A DNA stretch of 64,000 nucleotides from Nocardioides sp. JQ2195 (lineage in GTDB: Bacteria > Actinomycetota > Actinomycetes > Propionibacteriales > Nocardioidaceae), in NCBI RefSeq assembly GCF_012272695.1, contig NZ_CP050902.1:1798001-1862000 (forward strand). The letters run 5' to 3'. Of this stretch, positions 49,034-58,691 are shown in pieces. The stretch's first letter is position 1. Each line of letters begins with the position of its first letter. A program made the translations under genes and the position numbers. The notes below the pieces were generated by a model. That model worked only from the letters and a program-made list of their open reading frames with translations, was not told the origin of the DNA and searched no databases.

Positions 49034-51747
49034 GACACCACACCGCGCCGCAGCCGGTCGGCGGTCTCGAGGGCCACGGCACGCAGGGGTGTGCCGGCCG
49101 AGGCGTGGGCGACCTGGATGGCCAGGTCGAGCAGCTGCTTCATCACCCGCACGAAGTCGCCGGCGGCCAGGTCGATGCCACTGATCACGTCGTCGAGCGC
49201 ATCACCCTCGGCCCAGCGCCAAGCGGCCCAGGCGAACCCGACGTCGGGCTCGCGCAGGTAGTCGAGCCTGTTGCTGCGCTCGAGCTCGTCGAGGTCGCTC
49301 CACAGGTGGACGAGGTCGCGCAACGAGTCGCGGATCCGGCCGACCGGCATCTTCGGCGAACGGGCGTCGTCGGGGCGCCGTGCCTCGAAGACCAGGGCCG
49401 ACAGCACGGAGGCGAGCTCCGACGCGTCGAGCTCGTTCCACAGCCCGGTGCGGATCGCCTCGGCGGCGACCAGGTCCATGTCGGAGTAGATGCGCTGCAG
49501 GTGGACGCCACGCTCGGTGACCTCGTCGCCGTCGAGGTACTCCATGGCGGTGAGGACGTCGCAGACCCGGTCGAACTGCCGGGCGATCGTGTTGGTGCGG
49601 TTCTCCACCCGACGCTTGAGCGTGTTGGACTCCTGGTGCAGCTTGAACCACCGCTCGCCCCAGCGTGCGTGCTCCTCACGATCGGGGCAGTCGTGGCACG
49701 GGTGCTCGCGCATCCGTTGACGCAGGGACGCGATCTCGGCCTCGACGCTCGACTCCGCCGAGCCATCCCTGTGGGGCGACCTGCTCCGCCGTGAGGGGGG
49801 CGGTGGTTGGAAGCCACGCGTCCTGTTGCGCAGGGTCGAGGTCAGGTCGCCCCGCTGTTGCGGGTTGCGCGCGTTGAAGTTGCGCGGCACCCGGATGTGG
49901 TCGATGGCCTCGACCGGCGTGGCGAAGTCCATCATCTGCAGTCGCCGGGCCTGGCCCCCCGCGGTGACGACGTAGGGGCGGGGCTCGTCGCGCGACAGCC
50001 CCGGGTCGATCACGACCGCGTGGCCGGCGAACTTGCCGTTGGGCACCACGATCACGTCGCCGGGCCTGAGCGCGGCCAGCGAGATGAGCGCGGCGTCGCG
50101 CTGGTCGCGGCGACGGGCCTTGGCTGCGCCCTTCTCGACGTCGGAGAGCTTGCGGCGCAGGGCGGCGTACTCCATGAAGTCACCGCGGTCGCACTGCGCC
50201 GCCTCGGCGTAGCCGTCGAGTGCGTCCTCGCTCTTGCGCAGCTTGCGGGCCAGACCGACCACGGCCTTGTCGGCCTGGAACTGGGCGAACGAGGACTCGA
50301 GCAGCTGGCGCGACCGCTCCCGGCCGAACTGGTGCACGAGGTTGACGGCCATGTTGTACGACGGCCGGAACGACGAGCGCAACGGATAGGTGCGCGTGGA
50401 GGCCAGACCGGCCACCTCACGTGGATTCATCCCCTGCTGCCACAGCACGACGCCGTGGCCCTCGACGTCGAGCCCCCGGCGCCCCGCGCGGCCGGTCAGC
50501 TGGGTGTACTCCCCCGGGGTCAGGTCGACGTGGGCCTCGCCGTTCCACTTCGACAGCTTCTCGAGCACGACGGTGCGCGCCGGCATGTTGATGCCGAGCG
50601 CGAGCGTCTCGGTGGCGAACACGACGCGGCAGAGCCCCCGCAGGTAGAGCTCTTCGACGCACTGCTTGAAGCGGGGCAGCATGCCGGCGTGGTGGGCGGC
50701 CACGCCGCGGGTCAGCCCGTCGAGGAACTGGTGGTAGCCGAGGACCTCGAGGTCGTCAGGAGGCAGGTCGGAGCACTGCTCCTCCACGAAGGCGAAGATC
50801 TCGTCACGCTCGTCGGGAGTGGTCAGACGCAGGTTGGCGTTCAGGCACTGCTGGACCGCTGCGTCGCAGCCGACCCGACTGAAGATGAACACGATCGCGG
50901 GCAGCAGGCCCTCGGCGTCGAGCTCGGCAACCACGTCGAAGCGCGTGGGCTGGTAGAGCCGCCGTCCCTGGGGGCGGGACCCCCGGCCGCGGTTTCCCTT
51001 CTTGTCGCGGCGGTCCTTGAACCGGGTCGCCGCCCAGTCGTCACGGGCCACCTTGAGCAGCTCGCGGTTGACCTCCGCTCCCTCCTGGGCGAAGCCGGCC
51101 TGGGCCAGCTCCTCCTCGTCGGCGAAGAGGTCGTGCAGCTTCTTGCCGACCATCACGTGCTGGAACAACGGCACCGGCCGCTTCTCCTCGACGATGGTGG
51201 TCGTGTCACCCCGAACGGTGGCCAGCCACTCGCCGAACTCCTCGGCGTTCGAGACGGTCGCGCTCAGCGAGATGACCGAGACGCTCTCGGGCAGGTGGAT
51301 GATCACCTCTTCCCACACGGCACCGCGCGAGCGGTCGGCCAGGTAGTGCACCTCGTCCATCACGACGTAGCCCAGCCCGACCAGGGTGCGTGAGCCGGCG
51401 TACAGCATGTTGCGCAGCACCTCGGTCGTCATCACCACGATCGGCGCCTCACCGTTGATGGTGTTGTCGCCGGTGAGCAGCCCGACCTTGTCGGGTCCGT
51501 AGCGGGCGACGAGGTCGGCGTACTTCTGGTTGCTCAGCGCCTTGATCGGGGTGGTGTAGAAGCACTTGCGGCCGGACTGCACCGCGAGGTGCACGGCGAA
51601 CTCCCCCACGATGGTCTTGCCGGAACCCGTGGGCGCCGCGACCAGGACCCCCTTGCCGTCCTCGACCTCGCGGCACGCGCGGAGCTGGAAGTCATCGAGC
51701 GGGAAGTCGTAGAGGTCGGCGAACTCCCGCAGCAGTGGGTGCTTCAT
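49006..51747 (-). CDS. helY: Ski2/Mtr4-like DExH RNA helicase (HelY-type)
   Basis: 913 residues. The helicase core has the Walker A motif AAPTGSGKTIVGEF near residue 35, the DEVH box VVMDEVHYL, SLSATVSN (motif III), the GVAAHHAGMLP region, FATETLALGINMPA and the QLTGRAGRRG motif VI. The long C-terminal half has the DSHCT-type helical domain (LWNELDASELASVLSALVFEARRPDD). It lacks any close link to the exosome, which bacteria do not have, but the family resembles Mtr4/Ski2. Its ATG overlaps the lipid kinase stop. Confidence 0.88.
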   Translation of the reverse strand: MKHPLLREFADLYDFPLDDFQLRACREVEDGKGVLVAAPTGSGKTIVGEFAVHLAVQSGRKCFYTTPIKALSNQKYADLVARYGPDKVGLLTGDNTINGEAPIVVMTTEVLRNMLYAGSRTLVGLGYVVMDEVHYLADRSRGAVWEEVIIHLPESVSVISLSATVSNAEEFGEWLATVRGDTTTIVEEKRPVPLFQHVMVGKKLHDLFADEEELAQAGFAQEGAEVNRELLKVARDDWAATRFKDRRDKKGNRGRGSRPQGRRLYQPTRFDVVAELDAEGLLPAIVFIFSRVGCDAAVQQCLNANLRLTTPDERDEIFAFVEEQCSDLPPDDLEVLGYHQFLDGLTRGVAAHHAGMLPRFKQCVEELYLRGLCRVVFATETLALGINMPARTVVLEKLSKWNGEAHVDLTPGEYTQLTGRAGRRGLDVEGHGVVLWQQGMNPREVAGLASTRTYPLRSSFRPSYNMAVNLVHQFGRERSRQLLESSFAQFQADKAVVGLARKLRKSEDALDGYAEAAQCDRGDFMEYAALRRKLSDVEKGAAKARRRDQRDAALISLAALRPGDVIVVPNGKFAGHAVVIDPGLSRDEPRPYVVTAGGQARRLQMMDFATPVEAIDHIRVPRNFNARNPQQRGDLTSTLRNRTRGFQPPPPSRRSRSPHRDGSAESSVEAEIASLRQRMREHPCHDCPDREEHARWGERWFKLHQESNTLKRRVENRTNTIARQFDRVCDVLTAMEYLDGDEVTERGVHLQRIYSDMDLVAAEAIRTGLWNELDASELASVLSALVFEARRPDDARSPKMPVGRIRDSLRDLVHLWSDLDELERSNRLDYLREPDVGFAWAAWRWAEGDALDDVISGIDLAAGDFVRVMKQLLDLAIQVAHASAGTPLRAVALETADRLRRGVVSYSSVAGTD

Positions 51748-52625
51748 GCGATCACCGTAAGCGCAAGGGGTGCACATTCGATGGTCAGGGGCAGCGCGCC
51801 GAAGCGCTCGCCATCCGCATACGCCACGATGTTCGGTGCTGCCACCGTCACCCGACGTACGCGGTGGTGCTCGTAGGACGGGTGCCCGGTGTGCGTGCCG
51901 TTGAACAGGCGTGGGTAGGTCCGCACCAGCTGCGGACGCGACATCGGCCTGATGACCACCACGTCGATCAAGCCGTCGTCGAGGAGTGCTCCTTCGGTGA
52001 TCCGGAGCCCGCCGCCGAACGAGGGGCCGTTGCCCACGGCCACCAGCATGGCGTCGAGCTGGTGGCTCGCCCCGTCGAGCTCCAACGTGTAGTGGATCGG
52101 GGTGAAGGTGCGCAGCTCGGCCAGGGTGGCGAGGTTGTAGCGCATCTGCCCGCGCGGCCAGGTCATCTCGTTGGCCCGCTCGTTGACCAGCGCGTCGAAG
52201 CCGGCCGCGAGCACCGTGACGAAGTGCCTCTCCCCGGAACGGGCCAGGTCGAGCCGGCGACGACGGGACGCCACGACGGTGTCCACGGCGGCCCTGGGGT
52301 CGCTGCGCGAGATGCCGAGGTAGCGCGCCACGTCGTTGCCGGTTCCCGCGGGGATGATGCCCAGCGGGGTGTCGGTGCCGGCGAGGGCTTGGACGGCGAG
52401 GTGCACCAGCCCGTCTCCCCCGCACACCACGAGGGCACCGCAGCCGCCGGCCACGGCCGTGCGGGCCAGGTCCTCCGCCTCGGCGCCGTTCCTGCCGGTC
52501 AGCACCTGGACCCCGAAGCCGGCCTCGCGGAGCCGTGGCGAGGCGACGGCAGCGAACCGTGCCCCCTTGCCCTTGCCGGAGGACGGGTTCACGAGGAGGG
52601 CGATCTCACCGGGTCGAGTGGCCAC
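51744..52625 (-). CDS. Diacylglycerol/lipid kinase family protein
   Basis: 293 residues from GTG. The DAGK catalytic motif VVCGGDGLVHLAVQAL and GIIPAGTGNDVARYL are typical. The C-terminal YegS-like half includes NGPSFGGGLRITEGALLDDGLIDVV. It phosphorylates a lipid (diacylglycerol or similar) with ATP. The gene is in the tatC-hypothetical-kinase-helicase run. Its start has a TAGTGT hexamer at 6 nt, which suggests a promoter inside the run. Confidence 0.9.
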   Translation of the reverse strand: MATRPGEIALLVNPSSGKGKGARFAAVASPRLREAGFGVQVLTGRNGAEAEDLARTAVAGGCGALVVCGGDGLVHLAVQALAGTDTPLGIIPAGTGNDVARYLGISRSDPRAAVDTVVASRRRRLDLARSGERHFVTVLAAGFDALVNERANEMTWPRGQMRYNLATLAELRTFTPIHYTLELDGASHQLDAMLVAVGNGPSFGGGLRITEGALLDDGLIDVVVIRPMSRPQLVRTYPRLFNGTHTGHPSYEHHRVRRVTVAAPNIVAYADGERFGALPLTIECAPLALTVIA

Positions 52626-52631
52626 GTCCCG

Positions 52632-52637
52632 ACACTA
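52632..52637 (-). promoter_or_regulatory. TAGTGT -10 element of the lipid kinase gene
   Basis: TAGTGT-N6-GTG. It overlaps the 3' end of the preceding hypothetical gene; leaderless start inferred. Confidence 0.45.
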
Positions 52638-53045
52638 GCCGTGGTCGGCGATGGCCCCGACACGCAGCGCGGCGACGAACTGCTCCGGTCGCGCGCCGAC
52701 GGCCTTCGCGAGACGCCCGAGGGTGGCCAGGATGCGGTCGGCGGTGAAGCCGGTGCCCGGCACGACCAGCGCCAGCCGGTCGTCGTACTCCGCGAGCACG
52801 ACCTGGCCGTTGCGCCAGGCCTGGTGGACCAGGGTGCGGTCCGCGGAGCCGGCCACCGGTGTCGGGAACGCCTGGTCGACCGCCAGCAGGTCGCAGTCGA
52901 GGCCGCCCTCGCTCGAGACGAGGCGCCCGGCGAGGTGGTGAGCCGGGGACTCCGACTGGCTGTCCAGCTGCCAGGTGACTTCTGTCGTGCCGAGCCACTC
53001 GGGCAGGTCGAACGGGTCGACGTGGGTCAGTGGTGGGAAGCTCAC
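52635..53045 (-). CDS. Conserved hypothetical protein in the Tat region
   Basis: 136 residues. The GTG overlaps the tatC stop by four bases (GTGA), so it is coupled. It looks like a small alpha/beta protein (LDCDLLAVDQAFPTPVAG, QVVLAEYDDRLALVVPGTGF, then RILATLGRLAKAVGARPEQFVAALRVG). I do not recognise a named family. Tight coupling with tatC suggests, but does not show, a role linked to export. Confidence 0.65.
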   Translation of the reverse strand: MSFPPLTHVDPFDLPEWLGTTEVTWQLDSQSESPAHHLAGRLVSSEGGLDCDLLAVDQAFPTPVAGSADRTLVHQAWRNGQVVLAEYDDRLALVVPGTGFTADRILATLGRLAKAVGARPEQFVAALRVGAIADHG

Positions 53046-53881
53046 AGCGCGGACCTCTCGTCGTCGCTGAGCCCGTACGACGGGTCGGCCTTGAGGCGGC
53101 GTGAGTCCATGACGCGGCAGATCACCTCGGAGATGGCGAAGAGCAGGACCATCGGGACGGCCAGGAAGAGCATCGAGAAGGGGTCGGTCGACGGCGTGGC
53201 CACGGCGGCGAAGACGAAGACGCCGATGATGATCCACGGGCGGTGCTCCCCCAGTGTCTTGCCCTTCACGATGCCGGCGAGGTTGAGCAGGATCACGAAG
53301 ACGGGGATCTCGAACGCGATGCCGAAGACCAGCAGGGTCCGGGTCAGGAAGGTGAGGTAGTCGCTGAACTCGATCAGGTTGGTCAGGTCGGCGGGCGTGA
53401 AGGAGATGAGCACCTCGAGGCCCTTGGGCAGGGTGAGGTAGCCGATCCACGAACCGACCAGGAACAGCGGCCCGGCAATGGCGGCGAAGACCCGCGACCA
53501 CTTGCGCTCGTTGGCGTGCAGGCCCGGGAGGATGAAGGCCCAGATCTGGTAGAGCCAGTAGGGACTCGTCACCACCAGTGCAGTCACCCCGCAGAGCTTC
53601 AGGTGCAGCATGAGGGGTCCGCCGGCACCGTTGATGGTGGCCGCGGTGGAGACGTCGGAGCCGAGGGACCGACGGGCGTCGTCGTAGGGGGCGAGGATCA
53701 GCTGGAAGATCGCGTCGAAGAAGAAGAGCGAGATGCTGATCGCGACGACCAGGACCACGGTGACGCGCAGGAGGCGTGCACGCAGCTCACGCAGGTGGTC
53801 GCCCAGGGCCATCCTGCCGTCGTCGGAGAGCCCGTTGCGGGGCTTGGTGCTGAAGAGCGCGAGGAGACCGACCAGGGACAC
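53042..53881 (-). CDS. tatC: Sec-independent translocase subunit TatC
   Basis: 279 residues from GTG. It has six membrane helices and the TatC motifs MALGDHLRELRARLLRV (the conserved cytoplasmic N-terminus with twin-Arg receptor residues), SPYWLYQIWAFILPGLHANER, and FGIAFEIPVFVILL. The N-terminal 23 residues before MALGDH are extra relative to many TatC proteins, so an internal ATG could also serve. With TatA, it binds the twin-arginine signal peptide and exports folded proteins. Confidence 0.92.
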   Translation of the reverse strand: MSLVGLLALFSTKPRNGLSDDGRMALGDHLRELRARLLRVTVVLVVAISISLFFFDAIFQLILAPYDDARRSLGSDVSTAATINGAGGPLMLHLKLCGVTALVVTSPYWLYQIWAFILPGLHANERKWSRVFAAIAGPLFLVGSWIGYLTLPKGLEVLISFTPADLTNLIEFSDYLTFLTRTLLVFGIAFEIPVFVILLNLAGIVKGKTLGEHRPWIIIGVFVFAAVATPSTDPFSMLFLAVPMVLLFAISEVICRVMDSRRLKADPSYGLSDDERSAL

Positions 53882-53930
53882 AGCAGCGGGTTCTCTGGAG
53901 TGATTCTCTGGGTTGACGTCGACGCGTGGC

Positions 53931-54197
53931 TCAGCTGGCCGAGTCGGGGCGCTGCTCCGACTTGAGGGCCTCGGAGTCGGTGGAGCGGTCGGGCGCGTTC
54001 AGCTCGCCGGTCGGCTTGGGGGCGGGCTTGGTCTGGTCGTCATCGTCGTCGTCGATGAGGCCCTTGGTCTCCGCCTTGAAGATGCGCAGTGCGCGGCCGG
54101 TTCCCCGAGCGAGCTCGGGAAGCTTCTTGGCGCCGAAGAGCAGCACGACGAGGAGCAGGATCAGCGTGATCTCGAGTGGGCCGATGCGGCTGAACAT
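53931..54197 (-). CDS. tatA: Sec-independent translocase subunit TatA
   Basis: 88 residues. One N-terminal helix (IGPLEITLILLLVVLLFGAKKLPEL) is followed by the conserved amphipathic region with FGAKKLPELARGTGRALRIFK, and then an acidic, disordered tail with DDDDDD. TatA oligomers form the membrane passage. It is the gene before tatC on the same strand, 49 bp away. Confidence 0.94.
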   Translation of the reverse strand: MFSRIGPLEITLILLLVVLLFGAKKLPELARGTGRALRIFKAETKGLIDDDDDDQTKPAPKPTGELNAPDRSTDSEALKSEQRPDSAS

Positions 54198-54233
54198 GGA
54201 TGTCCTTACCTGGTGGGCGGGTCGTTCCTCATC

Positions 54234-55217
54234 CTACTCGCCACCTCCACGGTAGAGGCTCAGGGCGTCCTGTGCGGTGGCGGTGAAGGCATCGGCGTAC
54301 TCCTGGGGGGCTAGCACCTCCGCGTGCGGGGCCAGGCGCAGGAGCAGCCTGGTGAGCCAGCGTGGGTCGGCGACCCGCATCCGGACGTCGAGCTTGTCAC
54401 CGCGGCGCTCCTTGACCGACTCCACCGGGTAGTACTCCGCGACCCAGCGGGCCTGCGGCGCGAGGCGCAGGGTGACCTCGGGGCTGTCGGTGGCGGGGCG
54501 GAAGAGGCCTTCGGCGAGGTCGAGGGGTTCGACATCGGGGTGCGCGTCGGCCGGTGTGTCGAGGACCACGGCGGCCACCACCCGGTCGAGCCGGAACAGG
54601 CGTCGGTTGTGGGCGGTGTGGCACCAGGCCTGCAGGTAGGCCATGCCCTGCGAGTCGACCAGGCCGAGTGGGTCGACGGTGCGCTCGGTGTTCTCGTCGC
54701 GGGCCGGGACGTAGTAGGTGAGCGAGACCTGTCGCTGGTCGGCAACGGCCCGGGCCAGCCTGGCCCTGAGCGCGGTGGTCTCGCGCTGCTGCGCAGGGAC
54801 GTGCACGTCGACCCTCGGCGTGGTGCGGCCGTCCTCGGCGACGGCCTCGATCTTGGCCAGGGCCCGATCGAGGCTGTCGAGGGTGTCACCGTCGGCGGAC
54901 TCCCGCAGGGTGCGCAGGGCGACGGTGATCGCGGAGGCCTCCGCCGCGGAGAGGCGCAGCGGAGCACTGAGGTAGTCAGCGTTGTGGATGCGGATCACGC
55001 TCTCGCCGTCGAGGGCGTCGAGGTCGACCTCGATGAGGTCACCGGGCAGCCAGCCCGGCCATCCGCAGTAGATGAGCACGCGCAGGTCGTCGACCAGCTG
55101 CTGGGCGGGCACGCCCAGGCGCTTGGCAGCAGCGTCGACCCGCATGTCGCCCTCGCGGCGGATTAACGGGACCAGGGCGAGGAGTCGGCCCACCTGTTCC
55201 TTGGCTCCGGTGCTCAT
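54234..55217 (-). CDS. pafC: WYL-domain transcriptional regulator PafC
   Basis: 327 residues. An N-terminal HTH-like part (LLALVPLIRREGDMRVDAAAKRLGVPAQQLVDDLRVL) is followed by a WYL domain (QVSLTYYVPARDENTERTVDPLGLVDSQGMAYLQAWCHTA, RLFRLDRVVAAVV). PafC acts with PafB as a heterodimer or fused activator of the LexA-independent DNA-damage response in mycobacteria. The ATG overlaps the pafB stop. The start of the pair is on the same strand as the Pup-proteasome genes. Confidence 0.92.
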   Translation of the reverse strand: MSTGAKEQVGRLLALVPLIRREGDMRVDAAAKRLGVPAQQLVDDLRVLIYCGWPGWLPGDLIEVDLDALDGESVIRIHNADYLSAPLRLSAAEASAITVALRTLRESADGDTLDSLDRALAKIEAVAEDGRTTPRVDVHVPAQQRETTALRARLARAVADQRQVSLTYYVPARDENTERTVDPLGLVDSQGMAYLQAWCHTAHNRRLFRLDRVVAAVVLDTPADAHPDVEPLDLAEGLFRPATDSPEVTLRLAPQARWVAEYYPVESVKERRGDKLDVRMRVADPRWLTRLLLRLAPHAEVLAPQEYADAFTATAQDALSLYRGGGE

Positions 55218-56185
55218 GCGGTGACCCCCTTGACCTTGGTCAGTCGCCTGACGGCGAGGTCGCGGGCCTCGGGAGGTGTCTCGACGACGGCGTCCGGGCC
55301 GAAGGCCAGCACCTCGTCGACGAACGTGTCGGTGGAGGAATAGGTGAGCGTGATCCGGTCCCACGACGCGTCACCCGGTCCAGCCACGTCGGTCTCGACC
55401 TCGACGGCGTTGCGGCGCAGCGAGTGTGCGGTGTCGGGGCGCACCAGCACGGTGCCGGTCTCGGTGGCCGGGCCCGGGCTCAGGCTCGCCGTCAGGTCGC
55501 GCAGGTTGACCCCCTCGGGCACCTGGTAGGCATCTCCGCGCCCGGTGCGCCTGGCCGGGCCGTGCACCCGGGACAGCCGGAACAGGCGCGGTTCCCCACG
55601 ATCGACGTCGCGCCCCACGACGTACCACCGGCCGGACGAGGAGACCACGCCCCACGGCTCGAGTCGGCGCTTGGCCGGGGTGGCGCTGCCCGCGCGCTGG
55701 TAGTCGAACGAGACGCGGGTGCGGTCGAGGGAGGACTGCCAGAAGATGTCGAAGTTCGCATCGGACACGCCCACCACGGGGGCGGCGATGTCGAGCCGGC
55801 TCCGGTCGACCTCCACCCCGGCAGCGCTGAGCTTGGCGAGGGCGTCGCTGGTGGCAGCAGCCAGGCCGGCGTGCTGCCAGACCCGGGTGGCCAGGCCGAT
55901 CACGGCCGCCTCGTCCGCGGTCAGGTTGATGCCGGGCAGCGCAAAGGTCGCGGGGTTGACGCGGTAGCCGGTCTCGTCGTCGAAGAACTTGTCGACCGCC
56001 GCCAGCTCCACCGGGACGCCGAGGGCACGCAGCTCGTCCTTGTCCCGCTCGAACATCCGGTCGAAGGCCTCGTCACTCGCCTCCGTGTACGGCGGAACGG
56101 TGGCCCGGATCTTCGCCTTCGTGATCGGGTGGCGTTGGACCAGGAGCAGGATCAGCAGATTGAGCAGTCGTTCGCTCTTGGTCAC
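55214..56185 (-). CDS. pafB: WYL-domain transcriptional regulator PafB
   Basis: 323 residues from GTG. HTH part SERLLNLLILLLVQRHPITKAKIRATVPPY, central FDRMFERDKDELRALGVPVE (winged-helix/linker) and a WYL domain with WGVVSSSGRWYVVGRDVDRGEPRLFRLSRV. PafB needs PafC to activate the mitomycin- or UV-induced regulon. It is translationally coupled to PafC, consistent with an obligate pair. Confidence 0.92.
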   Translation of the reverse strand: MTKSERLLNLLILLLVQRHPITKAKIRATVPPYTEASDEAFDRMFERDKDELRALGVPVELAAVDKFFDDETGYRVNPATFALPGINLTADEAAVIGLATRVWQHAGLAAATSDALAKLSAAGVEVDRSRLDIAAPVVGVSDANFDIFWQSSLDRTRVSFDYQRAGSATPAKRRLEPWGVVSSSGRWYVVGRDVDRGEPRLFRLSRVHGPARRTGRGDAYQVPEGVNLRDLTASLSPGPATETGTVLVRPDTAHSLRRNAVEVETDVAGPGDASWDRITLTYSSTDTFVDEVLAFGPDAVVETPPEARDLAVRRLTKVKGVTA

Positions 56186-56230
56186 CTGCTGCCTCCTTGA
56201 CTGCTGGTGGACCTGGCCTGTCAGCCAGCG

Positions 56231-57181
56231 TCAGTTGTTGATGGCGAGGACGTCGAGCACGAACACCAGGTCGGAGTTCGGTGGGATCTTCTCCCCGCTG
56301 CCCTGCTTGCCGTACCCGAGCTTCGCGGGGATCCGGAGCAGCACCCGGCTGCCGGCCTTCACCCCGGTCAGGCCGTCCTGCCAGCCCTTGATCGAACCAC
56401 CGGCGCCCAACGTGACCGGGAAGCGGCTGGAGTCGCTGAAGTTCTCGTCGAAGACCTCGTTCTTGCCGTTGACCTGGCCGAGGTACTTGACGACGAGCGT
56501 GTCGCCGTCCTTCGCCTTGGGGCCCTTGCCGTCGACCAGCGTCTCGGTTGTGAGCTTATTGATCGCGGCGGTCTTGCCGGTGAACTTCAGACCGGTGATC
56601 GTGCCGTCCTTCTCCACGATCCGGGGACCGCCCTCCGGGGAGCGTGCCTTGCCGGCCTCGATGCTGTCGGGCAGCTTCTTGACCAGGTCGATCACGAACA
56701 CGACCGTGTCGCTGCCGGCGATCGCGAGGTTGTCGTTGCCGGCTTCGCCGAACGCGTCCTCGGGCGGTGCCTGCACCGCGATGCGGGACCCGACGTGCTG
56801 GCCGGCGAGCGCCTCCTTGAACGCGGGGAAGGGATTGTCGGCGACCTCGATCATCGTCGTGCGTCCGCCGTCGTCCCAGGTGCTGGCGGCCTGCTCACCG
56901 GTATAGCCGTTGGCGATGTAGAGGTTCGCGAAGACCGCGTCGCCGTCCTCGAGGGTCGGGCCGTCACCCTCGGACATCACGTCGACCTTGGTCTGCGACA
57001 CCGACAGGGAACCGTCGAAGGTCAGCTTGGGCTCCTTGCCGAAGTCGCCGGCGACGGACACCTTGCCGGTGTCTCCGTCGAAGGACGTGCCGGCGCCGGT
57101 GTCGTCGCCGCAAGCGGAGAGACCGGCCATGATGAGGAGCAGGGTGCCCAGGAGCAGGGGGACGCGACGCAACGGATTCAC
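56231..57181 (-). CDS. FKBP-type peptidyl-prolyl isomerase lipoprotein
   Basis: 316 residues from GTG. The N-terminal signal with lipobox LSAC indicates a membrane-anchored lipoprotein. Two FKBP-like regions are visible: a degenerate first one (about 70-175; GDAVFANLYIANGYTGE, FGEAGNDNLAI) and a canonical C-terminal one (about 215-316; DGDTLVVKYLGQVNGKNEVFDENFSDSSRFPVTLG, GSIKGWQDGLTGVKAGSRVLLRIPAKLGYG). It probably helps folding of exported proteins. It lies between pafA and pafB in the same direction, as is common in this locus. Confidence 0.88.
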   Translation of the reverse strand: MNPLRRVPLLLGTLLLIMAGLSACGDDTGAGTSFDGDTGKVSVAGDFGKEPKLTFDGSLSVSQTKVDVMSEGDGPTLEDGDAVFANLYIANGYTGEQAASTWDDGGRTTMIEVADNPFPAFKEALAGQHVGSRIAVQAPPEDAFGEAGNDNLAIAGSDTVVFVIDLVKKLPDSIEAGKARSPEGGPRIVEKDGTITGLKFTGKTAAINKLTTETLVDGKGPKAKDGDTLVVKYLGQVNGKNEVFDENFSDSSRFPVTLGAGGSIKGWQDGLTGVKAGSRVLLRIPAKLGYGKQGSGEKIPPNSDLVFVLDVLAINN

Positions 57182-57237
57182 CTCAGGTTCGAGTTCGGCA
57201 AGCGCGGGACAGCCTAGCCGCAGTTGGCAACGCCGGC

Positions 57238-58599
57238 TCACATGCCGTCGATGAGTCGCTGCACGCGTTCGTCGACGGACTTGAAGGGGTCCTTGCACAG
57301 GACCGTGCGTTGGGCCTGGTCGTTGAGCTTGAGGTGCACCCAGTCGACGGTGAAGTCGCGCCGGCGCTCCTGGGCCTTCCGGATGAAGTCACCCCGCAGA
57401 CGGGCGCGGGTGTTCTGCGGTGGCACCGACTTCGCCCGGAAGATCGGCAGGTCGTCGGTCACCCGGGCAACCGCGCCGCGCTTCTCGAGGAGGTAGTAGA
57501 GCCCGCGGCCCCGGTGGATGTCGTGATAGGCGAGGTCGAGCTGGGCGACTCGTGCGGAGCCGAGTGGGAGGTCGTGCTTGGCCCGGTAGCGCTCGATCAG
57601 CTTCCACTTGATCACCCAGTCGATCTCGCGGTCGACGAGCCCGAGGTCGCCGGACTCGATCGCCTTGAGGCCGCGCTCCCACAGGTCCAGCGCCTGGTCG
57701 ATCACCGGTGTCCGGATCTCCCTGCGGTCGACGAAGTCACGCGCCCGGGTGAGGTACTCCAGCTGGATCTCCAACGCGCTCGCCTCTCGGCCGTTGGCCA
57801 GCCGGACCTTCTTGCGGCCCGTCATGTCGTGGGAGATCTCCCGGATGGCTCGGATCGGGTTCTCCATCGTGAGGTCGCGCATGACCACGCCCTCCTCGAT
57901 CATCCGCAGGACCAGGTCGCAGCTGGCCACCTTGAGCAGGGTGGTGGTCTCGCTCATGTTGGAGTCGCCCACGATGACGTGCAGTCGGCGGTACTTCTCG
58001 GCGTCTGCGTGGGGCTCGTCGCGGGTGTTGATGATCGGCCGGCTGCGCGTGGTGGCGCTCGAGACTCCCTCCCAGATGTGCTCGGCACGCTGACTGACGG
58101 AGTACGACGCACCGCGGGGTGTCTGGATCACCTTCCCGGCGCCGACCACGATCTGCCGGGTGACCAGGAACGGGATCAGGATGTCGGCCAGCCGGCTGAA
58201 CTCGCCAGCCCTGCCGACCAGGTAGTTCTCGTGGCAGCCGTAGGAGTTGCCGGCCGAGTCGGTGTTGTTCTTGAAGAGGTAGATGTCACCGGCGATGCCT
58301 TCGTCGTGCAGACGGCGCTCCGCGTCGACGAGCAGCCCTTCGAGGACCCGCTCCCCCGCCTTGTCGTGGGTGACCAGCTCGACGATGTCGTCGCACTCGG
58401 GGGTGGCGTACTCCGGGTGGCTGCCGACGTCGAGGTAGAGCCGTGCGCCGTTGCGCAGGAAGACGTTGCTGCTGCGGCCCCAGGACACCACCTTGCGGAA
58501 GAGGTAGCGAGCAACTTCGTCGGGGCTCAGGCGGCGCTGTCCCTGGAACGTGCACGTGACGCCGTACTCGTTCTCGATCCCGAAGATTCGGCGGTCCAT
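57238..58599 (-). CDS. pafA: Pup-protein ligase PafA
   Basis: 453 residues. The carboxylate-amine ligase fold is seen in [11 protein letters not shown] with the metal-binding Glu near the N-terminus, [18 protein letters not shown] with the catalytic Asp, [19 protein letters not shown] and [32 protein letters not shown]. PafA activates the C-terminal Glu of Pup with ATP and forms an isopeptide bond with substrate lysines. The Dop loop is absent, which separates it from Dop. The start has a TAGTGT hexamer 6 nt upstream and no ribosome binding site. Confidence 0.96.
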   Translation of the reverse strand: MDRRIFGIENEYGVTCTFQGQRRLSPDEVARYLFRKVVSWGRSSNVFLRNGARLYLDVGSHPEYATPECDDIVELVTHDKAGERVLEGLLVDAERRLHDEGIAGDIYLFKNNTDSAGNSYGCHENYLVGRAGEFSRLADILIPFLVTRQIVVGAGKVIQTPRGASYSVSQRAEHIWEGVSSATTRSRPIINTRDEPHADAEKYRRLHVIVGDSNMSETTTLLKVASCDLVLRMIEEGVVMRDLTMENPIRAIREISHDMTGRKKVRLANGREASALEIQLEYLTRARDFVDRREIRTPVIDQALDLWERGLKAIESGDLGLVDREIDWVIKWKLIERYRAKHDLPLGSARVAQLDLAYHDIHRGRGLYYLLEKRGAVARVTDDLPIFRAKSVPPQNTRARLRGDFIRKAQERRRDFTVDWVHLKLNDQAQRTVLCKDPFKSVDERVQRLIDGM

Positions 58600-58605
58600 G
58601 GCCCA

Positions 58606-58611
58606 ACACTA
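58606..58611 (-). promoter_or_regulatory. TAGTGT -10 element of pafA
   Basis: TAGTGT-N6-ATG; leaderless start inferred. It suggests pafA has its own promoter within the locus. Confidence 0.5.
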
Positions 58612-58691
58612 GTCACAGCATGGGCAAACGGGTGGGACGTTGGAGGATCGCGTTCCCACCACCGCCGGGTGAGAGCCAGGGCGAGGCCGGC